Origin: Ruminococcus sp. CAG:403
GTDB taxonomy: Bacteria; Bacillota; Clostridia; Oscillospirales; Ruminococcaceae
Assembly (NCBI GenBank): GCA_000437255.1
Contig: FR899072.1
Coordinates: forward strand, 5,066-10,512
Length of the DNA stretch: 5,447 bases
Direction of reading: 5' to 3'
Below, piece by piece: positions 1 through 5,447 of the stretch (positions are counted from its first letter, which is position 1; each line of letters starts with the position of its first letter). The notes beneath the pieces are model-generated. The model was not told where the DNA came from. It did not search any database and saw only the letters and a program-made list of their open reading frames with translations. The translations under genes were made by a program, and so were the position numbers.

Positions 1-41
1 CAGCCAATCAGGCAGTGGTGCACACGAATGGGCTTCATTAA
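1..41 (+). CDS. Possible 3' tail of an upstream gene (partial)
   Basis: Read from base 3, this stretch is open and encodes ANQAVVHTNGLH before a TAA at 39-41. That TAA runs directly into the AAGGAGG ribosome binding site of the next gene, the same stop/ribosome-site fusion seen at 1843-1850 and 5079-5086, which favours this frame. The frame read from base 1 is also open, to a TAG at 55-57, so the choice is not certain. The fragment is too short to identify, and the gene may belong to the same operon. Confidence 0.35.
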   Translation, partial: ANQAVVHTNGLH

Positions 42-47
42 AGGAGG
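41..47 (+). promoter_or_regulatory. Ribosome binding site of the ATPase gene
   Basis: AAGGAGG lies 11 bases before the ATG at 59 and decides that start. The reading frame stays open upstream to the window edge, but bases 2-58 contain no in-frame ATG, GTG or TTG. No -35/-10 promoter pair is convincing in bases 1-58. Confidence 0.8.
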
Positions 48-58
48 CAGTCACTAGG

Positions 59-1138
59 ATGATTGAGGTTAAAAATCTAACCAAGTATTACGGCGACCAT
101 CTGGCGGTGGACAATGTAAGCTTTAACGTGGAGGAAGGCGAGATCCTTGGTCTGTTGGGGCCGAATGGTGCCGGAAAATCCACGACCATGAATATGCTGA
201 CCGGTTATATCAGCTCCTCTTCCGGGCAGGCACTGATTAACGGCATTGATATTCTGGAAGATCCCATTCGGGCAAAGGCAAATATCGGCTATCTGCCGGA
301 ACTTCCGCCGCTGTATCTGGATATGACCGTAATGGGCTATCTGAACTTTGTATATGACCTGAAAAAATGCAAGCTTCCCCGGAAGTCGCACCTGAAGGAG
401 ATTTGCAGCTTATGCAAGATTGATGATGTGGCAAACCGCATCATCAAGCACCTGTCCAAAGGGTATCGGCAGCGTGTGGGACTGGCACAGGCATTGGTGA
501 ATAATCCGCCGGTGCTGATTCTGGACGAGCCGACTGTTGGCTTGGATCCGAAGCAGATTATTGAAATCCGGACGCTCATGAAAAAGCTGGGCAAGCGGCA
601 TACAATGATTCTGTCTTCCCATATTTTGACGGAAATTCAGGCAGTCTGTGACCGAGTTGTCATCATCAATAAGGGCAAGGTTGCTGCGAATGATACCACA
701 GAAAATCTTTCAAAGTCCATCTCCTCCAGTCATCGGATTACTGTACGGCTGGACGGCAAAAAAGAGGATGTTTTGCAGGCGCTGCGGCAGCTGCCAGGCG
801 TGGTTTCCGTACAGGCAGATGTAGAACGGGAAACCGGCATCTGGGAATATAACATCGAAATGCAGCCAGGTTGTGACATTCGTGCCGATCTGAACCAGAT
901 GGCAAAGGAACAGGGCTGGTCCATTTATAAGCTGGATCTGGATGAACTGACCTTGGAAGACATCTTCCTGAAAATTACCATGGGAGAAGAAACCATTCCG
1001 GAAAGGGAACCGAAAAAGAGTTCCGATCAGCCTGCCAAACAGCCGTCTGACCAAACGGCAAAGCAGCCGGACGCTTCCAAGAAGGAACCGACTGCGGAAG
1101 CACCGCAGGCCAATGTAGAAAAAGGAGGCACAGACTAA
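59..1138 (+). CDS. ABC transporter ATP-binding protein, GldA-type
   Basis: This is the cytoplasmic ATPase that would drive the permease encoded next to it. Visible motifs are Walker A GPNGAGKST (residues 34-42), a Q-loop region GYLPELPPLY (77-86) with Glu81 where most ABC proteins have Gln, signature LSKGY (132-136) followed by RQRVGLAQAL, Walker B VLILDEP (152-158) with catalytic Glu157, D-loop GLD (161-163) and switch His188. From memory of the family, the YLPE Q-loop and the LSKGYRQRVGLA signature are typical of GldA-like ATPases, so they are family marks and not defects. Residues about 226-307 form a C-terminal accessory domain ending in DELTLEDIFLKIT. A hydrophilic tail (about 310-359) extends past the usual roughly 300-residue length and contains a tandem octapeptide. 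The start is fixed by AAGGAGG at 41-47. The stop overlaps the next start by one base (TAATG), indicating translational coupling. All catalytic residues are present, so it should be active; the transported substrate cannot be read from the sequence. Confidence 0.95.
   Translation: MIEVKNLTKYYGDHLAVDNVSFNVEEGEILGLLGPNGAGKSTTMNMLTGYISSSSGQALINGIDILEDPIRAKANIGYLPELPPLYLDMTVMGYLNFVYDLKKCKLPRKSHLKEICSLCKIDDVANRIIKHLSKGYRQRVGLAQALVNNPPVLILDEPTVGLDPKQIIEIRTLMKKLGKRHTMILSSHILTEIQAVCDRVVIINKGKVAANDTTENLSKSISSSHRITVRLDGKKEDVLQALRQLPGVVSVQADVERETGIWEYNIEMQPGCDIRADLNQMAKEQGWSIYKLDLDELTLEDIFLKITMGEETIPEREPKKSSDQPAKQPSDQTAKQPDASKKEPTAEAPQANVEKGGTD
1022..1069 (+). repeat. Tandem octapeptide repeat in the ATPase tail
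   Basis: Residues 322-329 (SDQPAKQP) and 330-337 (SDQTAKQP) are adjacent copies differing at one position. The codons differ more: five of the eight pairs are synonymous changes (tcc/tct, gat/gac, cag/caa, gcc/gca, aaa/aag), one changes Pro to Thr, and two are identical. The repeat sits in a polar, probably disordered tail outside the ATPase fold. Confidence 0.75.
1121..1128 (+). promoter_or_regulatory. Ribosome binding site of the permease gene, inside the ATPase gene
   Basis: AAAGGAGG lies 9 bases before the ATG at 1138, within the last codons of the ATPase gene. Combined with the TAATG overlap, it supports coupled synthesis of the ATPase and permease. Confidence 0.85.
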
Positions 1139-1845
1139 TGGGTGCGATTTATCGAAGAGAAATGGGTGCCTTTTTTACATCCAGTATTGGATATGTCTTT
1201 TTGGCAGTTTTTTATTTGGCATCCGGGTACTTTTTTTATGCCGGCTCACTGGCAAATGCAACAACAGATATGTCTTCCCTGTTTTCCAGTCTGTTTTTGA
1301 TTGTTGTCATTTTAATTCCAATCTTAACCATGAAGCTGCTCAGTGAAGAGAAAAAGCAGAAGACAGAACAGGGTTTGCTGACGGCTCCGGTTTCTCTGGG
1401 CGGCATTGTACTGGGCAAGTACTTTGCAGCACTGACGATGTATACCATCGGCATTGGCGTCATTTTCCTGTATGCTTTAATTCTTAGCTTCTTTGGTGCG
1501 GTCACCTGGAGCATTGTGCTGGCAAACTTCCTGGCACTGTTTTTATTGGGTGCTGCCTTTATTGCCGTTTGTATTTTTATTTCTTCTCTGACCGAGAATC
1601 AGGTCGTTGCAGCAGTCGGCGGCATCATTACATTGATGGTTTTGTATTTGCTGGACTTCATTGCACAGTATGTAGAAAGCGTTCCGGTTCTGCCGACGGT
1701 TCTGCGTGCGCTGTCGTTCTATAATAAGTATCAGGATTTCACATACGGATTGTTTAACGGATCCAGCGTGCTGTTCTATATTAGTACGGCTGTGCTGTTT
1801 AACTTCTTTACCGTTCGTGTGTTTGAGAAACGGCGCTGGAGCTAA
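1138..1845 (+). CDS. ABC-2 type permease, GldF-like
   Basis: This is the inner-membrane channel subunit, with six hydrophobic segments at about residues 14-35, 48-65, 95-118, 122-149, 155-176 and 209-227. The short cytoplasmic start GAIYRRE leads into helix 1. Between helices 2 and 3 lies the conserved GldF/ABC-2 stretch, with PILTMKLLSEEKK (61-73) and LLTAPVSLGGIVLGKY (80-95); the acidic/basic SEEKK probably faces the cytoplasm near the ATPase. SSLTENQVVAA (149-159) is another family-typical stretch, and the basic end FEKRRW (229-234) suits a cytoplasmic C terminus. The 235-residue length fits the family (about 240). It is encoded directly after its ATPase and before the GldG-like subunit, the classic A-F-G order. 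There is no frameshift or missing segment. The assignment to the GldF-like group is strong, but the substrate is unknown. Confidence 0.93.
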   Translation: MGAIYRREMGAFFTSSIGYVFLAVFYLASGYFFYAGSLANATTDMSSLFSSLFLIVVILIPILTMKLLSEEKKQKTEQGLLTAPVSLGGIVLGKYFAALTMYTIGIGVIFLYALILSFFGAVTWSIVLANFLALFLLGAAFIAVCIFISSLTENQVVAAVGGIITLMVLYLLDFIAQYVESVPVLPTVLRALSFYNKYQDFTYGLFNGSSVLFYISTAVLFNFFTVRVFEKRRWS

Positions 1846-1850
1846 GGAGG
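1843..1850 (+). promoter_or_regulatory. Stop-embedded ribosome binding site of the GldG-like gene
   Basis: TAAGGAGG combines the TAA stop of the permease gene (1843-1845) with the ribosome binding site of the next gene, whose ATG follows after 9 bases at 1860. A ribosome finishing the permease would stop on the next initiation site. Confidence 0.85.
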
Positions 1851-1859
1851 AACGAGACG

Positions 1860-3545
1860 ATGGAAGAAACGAAAAAGAAGAAGGAACAAGCTGCGGATGC
1901 CAGCCAGAAAAAAGCAAAGAACCGCAAGAAGCTGAAATATGGCTCTCTTGCAACCGGTATCACCATTATTTTTGTAGCAGTAGTCGTACTGGTCAATGTG
2001 GTGGTTTCCCAGCTGGTAGATCGGTATCCGAATTTAAAGCTGGACTTGACCACCAACAACATCTATGAGATTTCAGACGAAACGATGGATTACATCAAGA
2101 ACCTGAATCAAAAAGTAGAAATTGGTGTTTCCGTAGAGGAAAGCAGCATGGATGGCAACCAGAACTACAAGATGATCAAGGAAATGCTCGACAAATACAA
2201 GGGCTACTCTGATCAAATTGAAGTGGAATACTTTGACACCACCAAAGACCCAGATATTTTGAACAAATATCAGGAAGTGTATGGTGCAGAAATTCAGGCT
2301 GGCTGTATCGTGGTTTCCAGCAACAATCGAGCAAAAGCATATAGTCTGGTAGATTTGTTTGAAATTGATGAAAGCACCTATCAGCAGTATGCTTACTATG
2401 GATACAATGTCAGCAAGTGGAGCTTCATCACCGGTTTCAAGGGCGAACAGGTTTTGACAACGGCAATCATGAACGTAACAGATTCCAATCCGAAGAATGT
2501 TGGGATCATTGCATATAATAACAACCAGTATCTGTTCTATTCCATGTATGAAAGCACTGTCGGCGGCATCATGCAGCTGCTGGATGAAAATGGTTATAAT
2601 GTCTCTACCATCAATCTGGCATCCGATCAGTTGGATCCGGAAAAGTATGATATTCTGCTGCTTCCGGCACCGACTTCTGATTTGACCACCGATGCGGTCA
2701 ACCAGCTGAGCGACTTCCTGTATCACGACGGCGCTTATGGTAAACAGCTGATCTATATTGCAGACTATACGCAGGCAAGCAGCATGCCGAATCTGGAAAG
2801 CTTCCTGAAGGATTGGTGCGTTTCGGTTGACAGCAGCATTGTCATCGATGAAAACGGCAGCACCAGCCAGCAGGTTGGACAGAGCATTGTTCCGGTTGCA
2901 ACCGTTGCCAGCGATGCTTCTGATTATGCAGCTGGACTTGCCAACGCTGCTTTGCCAATCGTGGCACCGAGTGCACGGCCAATTGATCTGGTCAGCACCA
3001 ACAACGAACGAAATGTGATTCCGATTCTGGAAACCTCTGCAACTTCTTACCGGTATCCGCTGGATGCCCTGCTGAGCGCACAATCCAGCAAACAGAATGA
3101 TGCAGAAAGCGAATTGCAGGAAGGGCTCCAGGAGGCAGAGACAACAGAAGCGGCAGAAGCAACCACCACCACAACAGCAACCAGCTTTGACAAGTCTACG
3201 GCGGAAAAGGCATCCAATACGGTTATGGCACTGGTACAGAATCAGTATGCAACTGGCAGCGAAGTGCTGGAAAGTGATGTACTGGTACTGGGCTCCATGC
3301 AGATGCTGACCAGTTCTCTGGTACAGGATGCAGCCTATAACAATGCACAGATGTTTATTAGCACATTGAATACCATTTGCGGCAAGGAAGACAGCATCGT
3401 TGTTGCCACAAAGGATCTGAATATTACTTCGATCACCGCTTCTGCTTCTCAGATTTCTGTGATTAAGACCATTGTGGTATGGGTTATCCCGATTTGCGTT
3501 GCAGTGATTGGAATTGTGGTATTTATCCGCAGAAGAAATCGGTAA
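1860..3545 (+). CDS. GldG-like ABC transporter auxiliary subunit
   Basis: This membrane protein is anchored at both ends with a large extracytoplasmic body. A Lys-rich cytoplasmic start (residues 1-27) precedes helix 1 (about 28-49), followed by LDLTTNNIYEIS (61-72), the hallmark stretch after the first helix of GldG proteins. The body matches the family named ABC-type uncharacterized transport system (ABC_transp_aux): a region with DKYKGYSDQIEVEYFDTTKDP around 113-133, FKGEQVLTTAIMNVT (193-207), then a Rossmann-like part with DILLLPAPTSDL and a following LIYIAD. The GHxE-type motif usual after the GEQ/T-AI region, as I recall it, is not evident; residues 218-223 read AYNNNQ. Residues 416-450 form a Glu/Ala/Thr-rich insert that includes five Thr in a row (435-439). 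The C-terminal part contains DVLVLGSMQML (473-483), a terminal helix (about 537-556) and RRRNR, which should face the cytoplasm. It probably works with the permease and the DUF4340 protein outside the membrane. Its biochemical role is unproven in any bacterium I can name. Confidence 0.9.
   Translation: MEETKKKKEQAADASQKKAKNRKKLKYGSLATGITIIFVAVVVLVNVVVSQLVDRYPNLKLDLTTNNIYEISDETMDYIKNLNQKVEIGVSVEESSMDGNQNYKMIKEMLDKYKGYSDQIEVEYFDTTKDPDILNKYQEVYGAEIQAGCIVVSSNNRAKAYSLVDLFEIDESTYQQYAYYGYNVSKWSFITGFKGEQVLTTAIMNVTDSNPKNVGIIAYNNNQYLFYSMYESTVGGIMQLLDENGYNVSTINLASDQLDPEKYDILLLPAPTSDLTTDAVNQLSDFLYHDGAYGKQLIYIADYTQASSMPNLESFLKDWCVSVDSSIVIDENGSTSQQVGQSIVPVATVASDASDYAAGLANAALPIVAPSARPIDLVSTNNERNVIPILETSATSYRYPLDALLSAQSSKQNDAESELQEGLQEAETTEAAEATTTTTATSFDKSTAEKASNTVMALVQNQYATGSEVLESDVLVLGSMQMLTSSLVQDAAYNNAQMFISTLNTICGKEDSIVVATKDLNITSITASASQISVIKTIVVWVIPICVAVIGIVVFIRRRNR
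3162..3176 (+). repeat. Short ACC/ACA codon run encoding five Thr
   Basis: Three ACC codons are followed by two ACA codons, giving Thr435-439 of the GldG-like protein inside a Glu/Ala/Thr-rich linker (residues 416-450). It looks like a low-complexity spacer that could vary in length between strains. Confidence 0.6.
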
Positions 3546-3547
3546 GC

Positions 3548-3584
3548 CATTGGCTGCTGTAGGAAAGGATGGGAATGCCAAGTG
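3548..3584 (+). promoter_or_regulatory. Possible hairpin over the DUF4340 gene start
   Basis: CA-TTGGC (3548-3554) can pair with GCCAA-G-TG (3577-3584), giving seven pairs with one bulged G. The loop holds the purine-rich ribosome binding site AGGAAAGG (3561-3568), and the stem includes the GTG start at 3582-3584. If formed in the mRNA it would hide the initiation region. A competing short fold, GCC-ATT-GGC (3546-3554), uses the same left arm. This is by eye only, with no energy calculation. Confidence 0.3.
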
Positions 3585-5081
3585 AATAAAAAAGTAGTTG
3601 GTTTGCTCTGCGGCGTTGTGGTTGTCGCAGGGCTGTCCGGTGCATTGATTGCGCTGAATCGAACCAGTGGAACGGAAACGAGTTCCAGCAGCACTGCGGA
3701 AAGCAGTGATTCTGCCATTGCCACCGTACTGTCCAATCAAAAGGCAGCGGATGTGGTTTCCATTGCGGTGACCAATGCAAGTGGTTCGTTTGAAGTGGTT
3801 CGCACCAAGACAGCAGCGGATGCTTCCGATGGCAATGCGGTGTTTAACATCTCTGGCTTTGAAGATCTGTCCTGTGCAGACACTTCCATGATCGGAACGC
3901 TTGCCAACAATCTTGCAACAGTGAATGCAACCGATACGATAGCTGAGCATTGCGAGGATTTGTCCAAGTATGGTTTGGAACCGGCAGTTGCCTCGGCTGT
4001 GATGACCTTTGCAGATGGCAGCACATTCTCCTTCCGCATTGGCAATGCCGTCTCCGGCGGGGAGGATACCTATTTTGCTGTGGAAGGATCGGATACGGTG
4101 TATACGGTACAGACTGCCAGTCTAGCCAATTATCAGAAGGCGGAAACGGATTTCCTTTCCAAGACACTGGTGACCAAGCCGGCAGATGATAATGATACGC
4201 CGATTGCAGAGACCATCTCAATCGAACGGCAGGATTTGGATTATCAAATTGTTTTGCAGTATGATAAGTCCTCGGAAGAAAAGGACAGTCTGGGCGGAAC
4301 TGCATCAACCCATACCATGGTAGAACCAGTTGCCGCTTACCTGAGCAGTGAACGTTCCAAAGATGTGATTTCCGGTTTGTATGGACTGACGGCAACCAGC
4401 ATCAAACAGGTGCATCCGAAAGACAGCGACCTGGAAGAAGCTGGACTGGGTGAATCGGATTGCTTTGGCAAGATGACCATGCAGTGTGACAACGGCACCA
4501 CATACGTTTTGCGGATGGGGCCTCGTTATACGCAGGATGATTCGGATGCCGGTACCATTGCCTACCATGATATCTACCTGGAAGGTTTGGATGTGATTTA
4601 CTCCATCCAGGAAGAGAAGCTGCCATGGAGTACAGTACAGCCGACCGATATTGCCTCTAAGCTGATTTTCACCACGTATGTCTGGGATATCGGAGAACTA
4701 AAGGTAGAGGCAAACGGTGCAGAAACCATGGACTTTGTGGGATCTGGCACCGATAAAGATAATTATCAGGTTACCTTAAATGGAACTGCCTGCGATCGGG
4801 AGCGATTCCGGTTGTTCTATTCGTTCATCCTGAATGCATCTGCTGAGCAGGTTGTGCTGAATGAAACAGCGCAGGGCGATCCGCTGGCAACCATTACGCT
4901 GAAGCTGCAAAACGGCGGTGCAGAACGTGTGGTTTCCTTCTACCAAAAGGATGACTTTACCTGTCTGATCTCCATCAATGGAGAATCTGCCTATACGTGT
5001 CGGCTGTCTTTTGTGCAGACAATGATTCAGAATATGAAACGGTTCTCGACCGACGAAGAATTTGTTACCTCATGGAGTTAA
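3582..5081 (+). CDS. DUF4340 domain-containing membrane-anchored protein
   Basis: This protein is encoded after the GldG-like gene, where DUF4340 proteins are commonly found, and probably acts as an extracytoplasmic partner of the transporter. A short basic start (MNKK) and one hydrophobic segment (about residues 5-25) form a signal anchor. No lipobox is present: Cys10 lies too early and lacks the right neighbours. A Ser/Thr-rich linker (about 28-45) follows. The body shows repeated DUF4340-like units at 126-177 (DLSKYGL, DGSTFSFRIGN, DTVYTV) and 283-343 (DLEEAGL, NGTTYVLRMGP, DVIYSI), and a weaker third at 433-473 (ATITLKL, ERVVSF, SAYTC). The GTG start is the only reasonable choice: the codons between the previous stop (3543-3545) and 3582 include no ATG, GTG or TTG. 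Its ribosome binding site (AGGAAAGG, about 12-13 bases upstream) is weaker and farther than those of the other genes, so it may be made in lower amounts. It lies in the same frame as the GldG-like gene, separated by 36 bases. Its molecular function is unknown. Confidence 0.88.
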   Translation: MNKKVVGLLCGVVVVAGLSGALIALNRTSGTETSSSSTAESSDSAIATVLSNQKAADVVSIAVTNASGSFEVVRTKTAADASDGNAVFNISGFEDLSCADTSMIGTLANNLATVNATDTIAEHCEDLSKYGLEPAVASAVMTFADGSTFSFRIGNAVSGGEDTYFAVEGSDTVYTVQTASLANYQKAETDFLSKTLVTKPADDNDTPIAETISIERQDLDYQIVLQYDKSSEEKDSLGGTASTHTMVEPVAAYLSSERSKDVISGLYGLTATSIKQVHPKDSDLEEAGLGESDCFGKMTMQCDNGTTYVLRMGPRYTQDDSDAGTIAYHDIYLEGLDVIYSIQEEKLPWSTVQPTDIASKLIFTTYVWDIGELKVEANGAETMDFVGSGTDKDNYQVTLNGTACDRERFRLFYSFILNASAEQVVLNETAQGDPLATITLKLQNGGAERVVSFYQKDDFTCLISINGESAYTCRLSFVQTMIQNMKRFSTDEEFVTSWS

Positions 5082-5086
5082 GGAGG
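5079..5086 (+). promoter_or_regulatory. Stop-embedded ribosome binding site of the last gene
   Basis: TAAGGAGG contains the TAA stop of the DUF4340 gene (5079-5081), and the ATG follows after 10 bases at 5097. It ties the small gene to the operon's translation and supports that small gene as real. Confidence 0.85.
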
Positions 5087-5096
5087 GCTTGAGACT

Positions 5097-5396
5097 ATGA
5101 ATTCCTTTTTTATGTATAAAGATTACCCCCTAGTACGAAACGGAAATTGTATTTACTACGGCTATATGTCAGAACCAACCGTTGTCATGATGCAGGTGAT
5201 GCATCAGAATCAGCAAGATGACCTTGCAGTTGCAGATAAGATTAAGGTTTATCAGATCTCTACCGATGAGAAACTGAATCCCATGCAAGCAACCTTGCAG
5301 ACAACAGAACGGGATTCCTTGTTTGATGCACTGGATCTTGCCAATGCATGGCTCAGACGGGCTGAGAAGGCAACACAGCAGGAAAAAAAGAACTGA
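5097..5396 (+). CDS. Small conserved-looking hypothetical protein
   Basis: I cannot assign a function to this 99-residue protein. It has no signal peptide, membrane helix or cysteine cluster (one Cys, residue 18), so it is probably cytoplasmic. The N-terminal half looks like beta strands, with PLVRNGNCIYYGYMSE (11-26) and VVMMQVM (29-35), then LAVADKIKVYQIST (43-56). The C-terminal part, from about 71, is a likely amphipathic helix containing LFDALDLANAWLRRAEKA (75-92), ending in a polar QQEKKN tail. From memory it resembles small uncharacterised Clostridia proteins with a YYG-M-S and V-A-D-K-hydrophobic pattern; this is unverified. The start is set by TAAGGAGG at 5079-5086; Met6 is a less likely alternative. 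Its place 15 bases behind the DUF4340 gene suggests a role linked to the transporter, or only shared expression. The end of the gene carries a shift-prone A AAA AAG at 5384-5390. Confidence 0.85.
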   Translation: MNSFFMYKDYPLVRNGNCIYYGYMSEPTVVMMQVMHQNQQDDLAVADKIKVYQISTDEKLNPMQATLQTTERDSLFDALDLANAWLRRAEKATQQEKKN

Positions 5397-5420
5397 GGAA
5401 ATTCCTTGCAGGAAAAAAGA
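5378..5420 (+). repeat. Imperfect direct repeat GCAGGA(A)n at the end of the last gene
   Basis: GCAGGAAAAAAAGA (5378-5391) recurs as GCAGGAAAAAAGA (5408-5420), 30 bases apart, differing by one A. The first copy is in the gene's last codons and the second lies after its TGA. Low-complexity purine sequence makes a chance origin plausible. Confidence 0.5.
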
Positions 5421-5447
5421 AAAGGCGCAGCATAGAGAATATTCTAT
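5397..5447 (+). other. 3' non-coding end of the window, no clear terminator
   Basis: After the TGA at 5394-5396 there is a small TTCCT-TGC-AGGAA stem-loop (5402-5414) followed by A-rich, not T-rich, sequence, so it is not a standard terminator on the + strand. The last bases include the 10-base palindrome AGAATATTCT (5436-5445), cut off by the window edge. No complete gene or promoter is visible. Confidence 0.5.

Noticed and set aside
298..303. Glu in place of the Q-loop Gln of the ATPase as a sign of inactivation
   Set aside because: GldA-like ATPases commonly carry YLPE at this site, and all other catalytic motifs are intact.
1706..2068. Open + strand frame of 120 codons spanning the permease/GldG-like junction
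   Set aside because: It overlaps two well-supported genes in another frame, has a Cys/Ser/Arg-rich composition and no suitable ribosome site.
3130..3135. AGGAGG within the GldG-like gene as an internal ribosome site
   Set aside because: No ATG, GTG or TTG follows at a usable distance with a sensible reading frame; it encodes part of the low-complexity linker.
2073..3950. Open reading frame of 625 codons on the - strand opposite the GldG-like and DUF4340 genes
   Set aside because: It is codon-aligned with the sense genes, so it stays open merely because TTA, CTA and TCA are rare codons there. It crosses both genes because they share a frame. Its Cys/His/Arg/Ile-rich sequence shows no domain, and the sense strand has strong protein families.
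3844..4395. Open frame of 183 codons on the - strand inside the DUF4340 gene
   Set aside because: The composition is rich in Pro, Arg, Ser, His and Trp with no motif or ribosome site, as expected for antisense shadow.
5352..5366. CTCAG-ACGGG-CTGAG stem-loop as a terminator
   Set aside because: It has a five-pair stem inside the last gene, about 30 bases before its stop, with no T-run after it.
5406..5435. TTG-started short gene after the last gene
   Set aside because: It would encode only nine residues before a TAG at 5433-5435, with a poor ribosome site.
1..5447. Insertion sequences, CRISPR arrays, tRNA or rRNA genes
   Set aside because: No transposase motif, regularly spaced repeat or tRNA/rRNA-like segment is visible; the window is almost fully covered by five protein genes.

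Overview
The window holds one co-directional operon on the + strand. It encodes a GldA/GldF/GldG-type ABC transporter with a DUF4340-type membrane-anchored partner and a small soluble protein. Strong AAGGAGG-type ribosome binding sites, Firmicutes-style proteins, roughly balanced base composition and the absence of gliding genes suggest a low-to-mid GC Clostridia member, possibly of the Oscillospiraceae/Butyricicoccaceae type. That placement is inference from style, not from a marker gene.

Layout: bases 1-58 carry the probable 3' tail of an upstream gene whose stop codon merges with the first ribosome binding site. Next come the ATPase (59-1138), the six-helix permease (1138-1845, sharing one base with the ATPase gene), the GldG-like auxiliary subunit (1860-3545), the DUF4340-type protein (3582-5081, GTG start) and a 99-residue hypothetical protein (5097-5396). 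The last 51 bases hold no complete gene and no convincing terminator. No gap between genes exceeds 36 bases and no promoter can be seen, so transcription probably starts upstream of the window.

Working model: the ATPase powers the permease. The GldG-like protein is anchored at both ends with its main domain outside the membrane, and the DUF4340 protein is anchored at its N terminus with its whole body outside. Together they would form an extracytoplasmic assembly on the transporter. The substrate is unknown. In Flavobacterium GldA, GldF and GldG are needed for gliding, but similar gene sets occur in non-gliding bacteria with no settled function, so gliding should not be inferred here. The least explained parts are the fifth gene, the unusual control region before the DUF4340 gene, and an A-rich shift-prone sequence at the end of the fifth gene.
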